Source: Chloroflexota bacterium (GTDB taxonomy: Bacteria; Chloroflexota; Anaerolineae; Anaerolineales; Villigracilaceae). From it: DNA of 64,000 bases. The DNA is taken from NCBI GenBank assembly GCA_016191845.1, contig JACPVF010000003.1, positions 124,001 to 188,000 on the forward strand. Direction: 5' to 3'. The position numbers and the translations under genes are program-made. Below, piece after piece: positions 57,268 through 64,000 of this stretch; the first letter of the stretch is position 1; each line of letters begins with the position of its first letter. The notes under the pieces are model-generated. The model saw only the letters and a list, made by a program, of their open reading frames with translations, did not search any database and was not told the DNA's origin.

Positions 57268-60200
57268 ATGCGCCGACTTCTCCTAACCCTGCTCCTGGTT
57301 CCCTTCCTGCTCGTCCAGCCCGCCTCCGCAAAAGAAGCGGGCGCGACTCTTTATCCAGGGGTGAGCCTGCGCTTCGAGCACCTCACCATCGATGACGGGC
57401 TTTCACAAAGCGCAGGTTTGGCCTTGTTACAGGACAGTCAGGGTTATCTGTGGATCGGTTCCCAGGATGGTTTGAATCGCTACGACGGGTACCACATCAC
57501 CCAGTTCAAGCATGACCCCGAAAACCCCGACACGCTCGGATTCAACAGCATCATCGAATTGTACGAAAGCTCCGATGGCTTCCTATGGATCGGCACCTGG
57601 GGCGGCGGCCTGGATCGATATGACCCGCACACAGGCAAGTTCAGTCATTATCGGCCCGGTGACGATCCCTCCTCTGCAGTGGTGACCGCCATCGTCGAGG
57701 TGGATGGCGCTTTATGGGTCGGCTCCCTCGGCGGCCTGTCCCGCTTCGACCTCAAGAGCGGATCCTTCACCCCCTACCCCAGCGACCCCGCCGATCCTTC
57801 CACCCTGAGCAGCAACGCCATCTCGGCCATCGTCCCCGCTGAGGATGGTCAGCTATGGGTCGGCACGGGCGCGTACGGCACCGAAGGTGCGGGCCTCAAT
57901 CTCTTCGACCCGCGCACAGGAAAAGCCAAACGCATTCCCGCTACAGGCCAATGCCTGCGTTCGCCCAATATCTCCAAGATCCTGACCACCCCACAAGGTC
58001 CACTGTGGATCGCTCTGGGTGGATATGCCGTCTCCGGGGGCGGCATCGACCGCTTCGACCCTACGAGCGGGTCCTGTACTCATTACGAGAACGTTTCGGC
58101 CTTCGGCAATCAGATTACTGATAACAACTTTACTGACCTGCTGCTCGACAGCGACGGCGCCCTGTGGGCCTCTTCCTGGTCGAGCGGGGTCTGGCGCATG
58201 GACCTCAGCCGCCCCGGCCGCTTCGACGGCATCCGCCACAACCCGGCCGACCCCGACAGCCTTTCGAACGACAACACTTTCAGCCTGCTGCAAGACCATT
58301 CCGGTGTGGTGTGGATCGGCACGCTCAGCGCGGGCATCAACAAGTTCAACCCCGCCAGCCTGCAATTCCGCACCTATCGGAACGATGCCTCCAACCCCAA
58401 CAGCCTTCCCAGCAATCATGTCGGCTCCTTCGCCGAAACCAGCGATGGCAGCCTGTGGGTCGGCACCTGGGAGAACGGGTTGGCGCACTTCAATCCGTTT
58501 AGCGGCTCCTTTCAGCGCTATCAAAGCCACCCCGAAGATCCCGAGAGCCTGTCCAGCGACCTGGTCATGTCATTATATGCCGACGCCGACGGCACATTAT
58601 GGATCGGCACCCTCGGCGGTGGCCTGAATCATTTCGACCCGCGCACAGAGAAATTCATCCGTTATCAGAAAGACCCCGCCCATCCCAACAGCCTGCTCGA
58701 CGACCAGGTGACCAACATCACACGCGATGTCCAGGGGCGCCTGTGGGTGGCCACCATGTCCGGGTTGTCACGACTCGACCCAGGTCGAAGCGACTTCGTC
58801 AACTATCCGATGTCCGCTCCCGCGGTACAGGTCAGGATCATCGACAACCTTCTGTGGATTGGCACCTGGGGAGGCGGAGTCTCCCGCCTGGATCTGTCCG
58901 ACACGGCCAGCCTGGATCCTGCCAAAGCAACCTTCACCACACTGACGAATGATCCCGCCAATCCGAACTCGTTGAGCGAGAACAGTGTGTGGGCCATCCA
59001 TCGTACCGCCGACAGCTTGATGTGGTTCGGCACTCAGGGCGGACTCAGCCGCTACGATCCGCAGACCGGGGATTTCAAGACCTATACCGAAAAGGATGGC
59101 CTGCGCAACGCCACCATCCTCGGCATCATGGAAGACGCCAAAGGTAATCTGTGGTTGACCACCAACAACGGATTGGCGCGGTTCGATCCACGCACCGAAA
59201 CCTTCCGCATCTACGATAAAAGCGACGGCCTGCAAGGCAACGAGTTCAACTCGAATGGCTGGTACCTCAGTCCCAGCACAGGCGACATATACGTGGGCGG
59301 CGTGAGCGGATTCAGCGTCTTCGACCCGCAGACCCTGCGCGGTGATTCCGTTGCTCCCAACATCGTCATCACCGATTTCTCGGTGTTCAACACGCCGCAC
59401 GAATTTGACTCCACGGGACAGAGTCCCATTCGACTCAATTACGACCAGAACTTCATCTCATTCGAATTTGCCGCGCTGGACTTCCAATCTCCGCGTAAAA
59501 ACCAATATGCCTACAAGCTTGAAGGCTTCGACAAGGATTGGGTGCAGACAGGGACGCGCAACTATGCCAGCTACACCAACCTGCCCGGCGGTGAATACAC
59601 CTTCCGTGTGAAGGCTGCCAACAGCGACGGCATCTGGAATGAGGAAGGCACTTCCCTCAAGCTGACGGTCATCCCACCCTTCTGGCAGACTCGGCCCTTC
59701 CAGGTTGGAGCCATCCTTGGGTTGATCCTGCTCGTTGTGGCAGGCTTCCAATGGCGCATCCGCGCAGTGCGTGAACAGAACGCCCGTCTGCAGCAAATGG
59801 TGGACGACCAGAAACGCGTCGAGGCCGAACTGCGTGAATCCGAGGCGCGCTTCAAGGCCATGTTCGAGCATGCCGCCATGGGCATCGCCTTGATCGGACT
59901 GGACCGTCGTCCCATTGCCATCAACGATGCCTTCATCAAAATGACCGGCTACAGCCGCGAAGAATCCGCTCATCTCAGCGGCGCGGACCTGACTTATCCG
60001 CCCGATGCACATATCGGCGAAGTGGAACGACAGGCTGTGCTCGAAAACAAACTGGATGTGTACCAGATCGAGAAGCGCTACATTCACAAAGATGGACATA
60101 TCTTCTGGGTCCGCATCACCACTTCGGTTGTACGTGAAGCCGATGGCACCGCCAAATATGTATTGACTATGACCGAGGATATCGACGAGCGTAAACGCAA

Positions 60201-61299
60201 GAATGAAGAACTGCGCGAGTCGGAAGCGCGCTTCCGCTCGATGTTCGATAACGCCGCCGTAGGTGTGGCCGTCATGTCGCTTGACCGTCACATTACACAG
60301 GTCAATCAGACCGCTACACGGATCACGGGCTACTCCGCTGCGGAGCTTATGTCGGGTGATCCCACCTGGATGGCCGTGGATGAGGATAAAGCCATCGACC
60401 GCGACCTGTTCGCCGAGTTGGTGGCCGGGAAGCGGGACCAGTACACGGTCGAGAAGCGGTACACCCGCAAGGACGGCAACATCTTCTGGGGTCGCGTCAA
60501 TTTCTCGGCCGTGCGCGGCATGGACGGGCATCCGCTTTACATCATCGGCATCATCGAAGACATCAGCGAGGAAAAGCGCGCCGCCGAACGACTGGCCGCC
60601 CAGGAAGCCGAGCATCGCCGCCTACTTGAGCAGCGTATCACCGAACGCACCCAGGAATTGAACCTGGCTAACGAGCGCCTGCGCGAGAAGGCCGCCCAGG
60701 ATGCCGTGACCGCCGAGCGCACCCGCCTGGCACGCGACCTGCACGATGCCGTTACGCAAACGCTCTTCTCCACCACTCTGATCGCAGACGTGCTGCCCGA
60801 CTTGTGGGAGATGAATCCCGCCGAAGGTCATCGCCGCCTCGAAGAAGTTCGTCAGCTCACGCGCGGTGCCCTGGCCGAGATGCGCACCCTGCTGGTGGAG
60901 TTGCGCCCCAATGCGCTGGTCGAGGTGCCGCTGCCCACGCTGTTGCGTCAGTTGACCGAGGCCCTGGCGGGGCGGGCGCGCATCCACATTCAGCTTAGCG
61001 CGGAAGGGGAACGCAAACTGCCCGCCGACGTGCAGGTCGGGTTGTACCGCATCGCGCAGGAGGCCTTGAACAATGTCTTCAAACATGCCAAGGCCAGCCA
61101 GGCCGTGGTGACTCTGCGTCTGGGCGAGAGTGTGCGCCTGACCATCGCCGATGACGGCGCGGGCTTCGATCCGTCCACCGTCACCGCCGACCATCTGGGC
61201 GTCAAGATCATGCGCGAACGCGCCGAAGCCATCGGCGCAAAATTCAGCATCTACAGCGAACCTGGGGAAGGGACGCAGATTTCAGTCGTTTGGTCGTAA
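57268..61299 (+). CDS. Two-component propeller sensor histidine kinase (Reg_prop, Y_Y_Y, PAS-PAS, HisKA_3)
   Basis: Sensor kinase of 1343 residues. Signal peptide at 1-22. About twelve propeller repeats of the LWIGT/GLxRFDP type (residues ~40-690) should form two seven-bladed propellers outside the membrane. A Y_Y_Y Ig-like domain (~705-800) and one transmembrane helix (~809-830) follow. Then two PAS domains (~858-980 and ~985-1105), a NarX-type HisKA_3 (RDLHDAVTQTLFS, His near 1158) and an HATPase (EALNNVFKHAKA, IADDGAGFD). In Bacteroidota such hybrids sense polysaccharide breakdown products. The response regulator follows directly. Ligand unknown. Confidence 0.95.
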   Translation: MRRLLLTLLLVPFLLVQPASAKEAGATLYPGVSLRFEHLTIDDGLSQSAGLALLQDSQGYLWIGSQDGLNRYDGYHITQFKHDPENPDTLGFNSIIELYESSDGFLWIGTWGGGLDRYDPHTGKFSHYRPGDDPSSAVVTAIVEVDGALWVGSLGGLSRFDLKSGSFTPYPSDPADPSTLSSNAISAIVPAEDGQLWVGTGAYGTEGAGLNLFDPRTGKAKRIPATGQCLRSPNISKILTTPQGPLWIALGGYAVSGGGIDRFDPTSGSCTHYENVSAFGNQITDNNFTDLLLDSDGALWASSWSSGVWRMDLSRPGRFDGIRHNPADPDSLSNDNTFSLLQDHSGVVWIGTLSAGINKFNPASLQFRTYRNDASNPNSLPSNHVGSFAETSDGSLWVGTWENGLAHFNPFSGSFQRYQSHPEDPESLSSDLVMSLYADADGTLWIGTLGGGLNHFDPRTEKFIRYQKDPAHPNSLLDDQVTNITRDVQGRLWVATMSGLSRLDPGRSDFVNYPMSAPAVQVRIIDNLLWIGTWGGGVSRLDLSDTASLDPAKATFTTLTNDPANPNSLSENSVWAIHRTADSLMWFGTQGGLSRYDPQTGDFKTYTEKDGLRNATILGIMEDAKGNLWLTTNNGLARFDPRTETFRIYDKSDGLQGNEFNSNGWYLSPSTGDIYVGGVSGFSVFDPQTLRGDSVAPNIVITDFSVFNTPHEFDSTGQSPIRLNYDQNFISFEFAALDFQSPRKNQYAYKLEGFDKDWVQTGTRNYASYTNLPGGEYTFRVKAANSDGIWNEEGTSLKLTVIPPFWQTRPFQVGAILGLILLVVAGFQWRIRAVREQNARLQQMVDDQKRVEAELRESEARFKAMFEHAAMGIALIGLDRRPIAINDAFIKMTGYSREESAHLSGADLTYPPDAHIGEVERQAVLENKLDVYQIEKRYIHKDGHIFWVRITTSVVREADGTAKYVLTMTEDIDERKRKNEELRESEARFRSMFDNAAVGVAVMSLDRHITQVNQTATRITGYSAAELMSGDPTWMAVDEDKAIDRDLFAELVAGKRDQYTVEKRYTRKDGNIFWGRVNFSAVRGMDGHPLYIIGIIEDISEEKRAAERLAAQEAEHRRLLEQRITERTQELNLANERLREKAAQDAVTAERTRLARDLHDAVTQTLFSTTLIADVLPDLWEMNPAEGHRRLEEVRQLTRGALAEMRTLLVELRPNALVEVPLPTLLRQLTEALAGRARIHIQLSAEGERKLPADVQVGLYRIAQEALNNVFKHAKASQAVVTLRLGESVRLTIADDGAGFDPSTVTADHLGVKIMRERAEAIGAKFSIYSEPGEGTQISVVWS

Positions 61300-61334
61300 G
61301 GCGGGAGGATATCCCGTCCTACAGGAGATATTTC

Positions 61335-61964
61335 ATGGACAACAAAATCCGCATCATGCTCGTGGACGATCACGCCGTGGTCCGCTCGGGGTTGAGCGCC
61401 TTCCTGAGCGTCAACCCCGACCTGGAACTGGTCGGTGAGGCCGAAAACGGTGAGCAGGCCGTGGTGCGCGCCAACGCCCTCAAGCCAGACGTCATCCTCA
61501 TGGATTTGATGATGCCCGTCATGGACGGCGTGGCCGCCACGATGGCGATCAAGAAGCAGAACCCAGCCATCCAGATCATCGCGCTGACCAGCTTTCAGGA
61601 AGACGAATTGGTGCAGAGTGCGCTCAGGGCAGGCGCGGTCGGCTACCTGATGAAGAACGTCACCGCCCGCGAGCTGGCGACTGCCATCAAGTCGGCGCGG
61701 GATGGCAGAATGACGCTCTCCCCCGAGGCGGCTCAGGCGCTGGTCCGCGCCAGCCAACAGGCGGAAGAGACCGAGGTCCTGACCGACCGCGAGCGCGAGG
61801 TCCTCAGGCTGATGGTGGACGGCCTGAACAACGCCGAGATCGCCGAACGGTTGGTGGTCAGCCTTTCGACCGTCAAATATCACATCAGCAATATCCTGAT
61901 GAAGCTGGGTGTGGATAACCGCGTAGCGGCAGTGACAATGGCCTTGCAGAAGAAACTGGTCTGA
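61335..61964 (+). CDS. NarL/LuxR-type response regulator
   Basis: Response regulator of 209 residues: receiver with VDDHAVVRSGL and VILMDLMMPVMDG (phospho-acceptor Asp near 54), then a LuxR helix-turn-helix (TDREREVLRLMVDGLNNAEIAERLVVSLSTVKYHISNIL). Pairing of HisKA_3 kinases with NarL regulators is standard, and the gene lies 35 nt behind such a kinase, so they form one two-component system. Start at 61335 follows AGGAG. Confidence 0.96.
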   Translation: MDNKIRIMLVDDHAVVRSGLSAFLSVNPDLELVGEAENGEQAVVRANALKPDVILMDLMMPVMDGVAATMAIKKQNPAIQIIALTSFQEDELVQSALRAGAVGYLMKNVTARELATAIKSARDGRMTLSPEAAQALVRASQQAEETEVLTDREREVLRLMVDGLNNAEIAERLVVSLSTVKYHISNILMKLGVDNRVAAVTMALQKKLV

Positions 61965-61980
61965 CCAGCGACCCCAAGAA

Positions 61981-62013
61981 AAAAGAGCGCAGAGAAAATC
62001 TCTGCGCTCTTTT
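61981..62013. terminator. Bidirectional terminator between converging genes
   Basis: AAAAGAGCGCAGAGA pairs perfectly with TCTCTGCGCTCTTTT around AAA. It serves the response regulator on the plus strand and the uracil-DNA glycosylase on the minus strand. Confidence 0.93.
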
Positions 62014-62026
62014 CGTTAGAACGAAC

Positions 62027-62653
62027 TTACTTCACCAACTCATCGTACTTGCGCCGCACCTCACGGATATCGTCCCACATCTGCGCCTTGGGCGAACCAG
62101 GCTCCTTCGACGGATTGCGCAGCAAATACGAGGGATGATAGATCGGCATGATCCAGCGGCCGCCGCTCTCGGTCCACTTGCCGCGCAGGCTGGTGATGCC
62201 CGTCTTGCGCAGGATCGAGTAACAGGCCACGTTGCCCGTCAGCAGCATGATCTTCGGGTCGATCAGGCGGATGATCTCCAGCACGAACGGACGATAAAAA
62301 TCCGTCTCGGCATCGGTCGGCTTGCGGAAGGCCTTGCCGTCCTCACCGGGCGGCAGGCGGAAGACCGAGTTGGTAATGTACACATCCTGCTGGGGGTCGA
62401 AATCCACCGACTGCAAGACCTTGTCGAGCATCTGGCCCGCCCGCCCTACGAACGGCTTGCCCTGGATGTTTTCCTCGGGCCCGGGCGCCTCGCCGATGAT
62501 CAGTAATTTCGCGTTCGGGTTTCCGCGACTGATGACGATGTTCGTGCCCGCGTTCGCCAGCGGATCATCGGTCATGCGCCTCATCACGCCAAAGAGTTCA
62601 TCGAGCGAAGCATATTGTTTCGGCCCCGGGTTGTTGAAATCAAGTTGGGACAT
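62027..62653 (-). CDS. Family 4-like uracil-DNA glycosylase lacking Fe-S cysteines
   Basis: Base-excision repair enzyme of 208 residues. Motif 1 is GEAPGPEEN (54-62), followed by GKPFVGRAGQMLD, and motif 2 is HPSYLLR (173-179), as in family 4 and related Fe-S uracil-DNA glycosylases. Those enzymes hold a [4Fe-4S] cluster with four cysteines, two near the N-terminus and two later. This protein has a single cysteine (Cys144), and YITNSVFRLPPG replaces the usual Cys-bearing segment. It should therefore fold without the cluster. GAGGAAGG precedes the ATG at 62653; TAGAAT at 62691-62686 is a likely -10 box. Confidence 0.88.
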   Translation of the reverse strand: MSQLDFNNPGPKQYASLDELFGVMRRMTDDPLANAGTNIVISRGNPNAKLLIIGEAPGPEENIQGKPFVGRAGQMLDKVLQSVDFDPQQDVYITNSVFRLPPGEDGKAFRKPTDAETDFYRPFVLEIIRLIDPKIMLLTGNVACYSILRKTGITSLRGKWTESGGRWIMPIYHPSYLLRNPSKEPGSPKAQMWDDIREVRRKYDELVK

Positions 62654-62723
62654 GCGCGCCTTCCTCACATAAAATGGATGCCGCGATTCTACTCCATTCC
62701 TTTGCGCCGCAAACAACTCAGCC

Positions 62724-62729
62724 TATACT
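62724..62729 (+). promoter_or_regulatory. -10 box (TATACT) for leaderless glycerate kinase gene
   Basis: TATACT, then TGAAGC, then the ATG at 62736. Same 6-nt spacing as the other leaderless genes. Confidence 0.56.
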
Positions 62730-62735
62730 TGAAGC

Positions 62736-63974
62736 ATGAACTTCCTCTCCTCGTCGTTACAAGACCCGCGCGTTGTGCGCATCCTGCAAGCCGCCTTCGA
62801 TGCCGCCGACCCGTCCCGTGCGGTGCGTGAATATCTGCGCGCACATCCATTGACCGAGACCCAACGCATCTTCGTCTTCGGATTGGGAAAAGCGGCTTGT
62901 GCGATGGTGGACGGCCTGACCGACCTGCCGAACATCGCCGACACGCTGATCGTCACCAAGCACGCGGCGCGCGTGGATCGTCAGCCTGTTACCGTTATGG
63001 AAGGGAATCATCCCGTCCCCGGCGAGGCCAGCCTCGCGGCGGGCCGCGCCGCGCTGGAGTTTGTCTCGCGCCTCACGCCCGACGACCTGCTGCTGTGCCT
63101 GATCTCGGGCGGCGGCTCCGCGCTGATGACCGCGCCCATCCTCCCGCTGACCGAGTTGCAGGCGCTGACGTCCACGCTGCTGGCGAAGGGCGCGCGCATC
63201 GACGAGATCAACACCCTGCGCCGTCACCTCGACCTGCTCAAAGGCGGAGGCCTGGCTCAGGCGGCGCAGGGCGCGCGCGTCGTCAGCCTGATCCTCTCGG
63301 ACGTGGTCGGTGACCCATTGGAGGCCATCGCCTCGGGGCCGACTGCGCCCGACCCGTCCACGCGCGCGCAGGCCGAGGCGCTAGCCGCCCGCTTTAGCAG
63401 AGTCCGCTTCCCGTTCCGCGAAACGCTCAAAACCGACGATCCGCTCTTCACGCGGGTCCAGAACCGCGTCATCGCCAGCAACGACATCGCTTTGCGCGCT
63501 GCGCAATATCAGGCCGAGATCGAAGGCTTCGACGCGCAGGTCATCGCCTCAGGCCTGCAGGGCGAAGCCCGCGAAGTGGGGCGTCATCTGGCTGAAGCGC
63601 TGCGCGAGGCGGCTGTGTCGCGCGCGCGGCCATTCTGCCTGCTGGCGGGCGGAGAGACCACCGTCACCCTGCATGGCAGCGGACGCGGCGGCCGCAATCA
63701 GGAACTGGTCCTTGGCGCAGTCGAGTCCCTGCGCGGGCTAAAAGATGTATTGTTCATCTCTATTGCCACGGACGGCGAGGATGGTCCCACCGACGCGGCG
63801 GGCGCTGTCGCCACGGGCGAGACCGCCTCACGTGCCGGGACGCTCGGGGTGAGCGCTGAAGCTTATCTGGCCAAGAGCAATTCCTACGCTTACTTCGCCG
63901 CGCTCGACGATCTGCTGAGACCAGGCCCCAGCGGCACCAACGTCAACGACCTGATGCTGTTGTTCGGCCTGTGA
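62736..63974 (+). CDS. Glycerate 2-kinase (MOFRL family)
   Basis: Phosphorylates D-glycerate to 2-phosphoglycerate with ATP in the cytoplasm, 412 residues. The N-terminal domain shows IFVFGLGKAACAM and LLCLISGGGSALM (nucleotide-binding Gly-rich loop), then RRHLDLLKGGGLA and LILSDVVGDPLEAIASGPTAPDP. The C-terminal MOFRL domain has LLAGGETTVTLHGSGRGGRNQELVL and ATDGEDGPTDAAGA, ending TNVNDLMLL. This matches the GckA/TtuD group of glyoxylate and serine-cycle metabolism. Complete within the window. Confidence 0.95.
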   Translation: MNFLSSSLQDPRVVRILQAAFDAADPSRAVREYLRAHPLTETQRIFVFGLGKAACAMVDGLTDLPNIADTLIVTKHAARVDRQPVTVMEGNHPVPGEASLAAGRAALEFVSRLTPDDLLLCLISGGGSALMTAPILPLTELQALTSTLLAKGARIDEINTLRRHLDLLKGGGLAQAAQGARVVSLILSDVVGDPLEAIASGPTAPDPSTRAQAEALAARFSRVRFPFRETLKTDDPLFTRVQNRVIASNDIALRAAQYQAEIEGFDAQVIASGLQGEAREVGRHLAEALREAAVSRARPFCLLAGGETTVTLHGSGRGGRNQELVLGAVESLRGLKDVLFISIATDGEDGPTDAAGAVATGETASRAGTLGVSAEAYLAKSNSYAYFAALDDLLRPGPSGTNVNDLMLLFGL

Positions 63975-64000
63975 GCGCGGATGAATAGGGCGCATAGTGC

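Noticed and set aside
1-64000. tRNA, rRNA or riboswitch genes
   Set aside because: The intergenic spaces were read on both strands; none has a cloverleaf, an rRNA-like stretch or a recognisable riboswitch core. A covariance-model search would be decisive.

Overview
The window is GC-rich bacterial chromosome, apart from two AT-rich patches at about 7200-7990 and 37000-38970. It carries about 60 densely packed protein genes. I see no rRNA, tRNA, CRISPR array or intact transposase. The gene content points to Chloroflexota, most likely class Anaerolineae. The signs are isopentenyl phosphate kinase, a CpXC-domain protein, Thr-Pro-rich lipoproteins, an F420-type LLM oxidoreductase, large two-component propeller kinases and PUCC-family transport without photosynthesis genes. 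This assignment is inferred from gene families, not from a marker gene.

Layout: 1-2532 is a minus-strand cell-envelope operon (two lipoproteins and an M23 peptidase). 2602-7146 is a plus-strand housekeeping run (surE, ASCH protein, aldo/keto reductase, Zn-ribbon protein, alkyltransferase-like protein, membrane glycosyltransferase). 7278-8478 holds an AT-rich membrane protein gene and a degenerate pyrophosphatase. 8660-13689 (minus) holds holA, a DUF6391 protein, a 7-TM protein, a MerR regulator, a PUCC/BCD transporter and a HutX-like haem protein. 13827-18594 (minus) holds a response regulator, recN, a B-box protein, nadK and a two-gene, membrane-anchored Cas4-like nuclease. 18762-25354 (plus) holds metabolic and regulatory genes and two coiled-coil membrane paralogues. 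25543-36734 holds clpC, a tandem SPFH pair, psuG, a thioesterase, a Thr/Pro-rich membrane protein, isopentenyl phosphate kinase and fhs.

36735-38972 is an AT-rich accessory patch: a WD40 gene between two copies of a diverged direct repeat, and a lipoprotein gene broken by an in-frame amber codon. 39011-49165 holds a glycosyltransferase, a GAF-PAS kinase, an M3 peptidase, a CpXC protein, a methyltransferase/endonuclease pair, a HugZ-like protein, an FHA transcription factor and a Ser/Thr kinase. 49137-54078 (minus) holds a membrane GH3-like protein, a glycerophosphodiesterase and an AAA ATPase. 54293-57179 is a run of small genes punctuated by three copies of one hairpin repeat. 57268-64000 holds a giant sensor kinase with its response regulator, a uracil-DNA glycosylase without Fe-S cysteines, and glycerate 2-kinase.

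Two features recur or stand out. At least nine genes have a TATAAT-like box 6-8 nt before the start codon, which implies leaderless mRNAs and corrects several starts. The most unusual locus is 17819-18594, where the Fe-S and nuclease residues of a Cas4-type enzyme are divided between two polypeptides, each with its own membrane segment.
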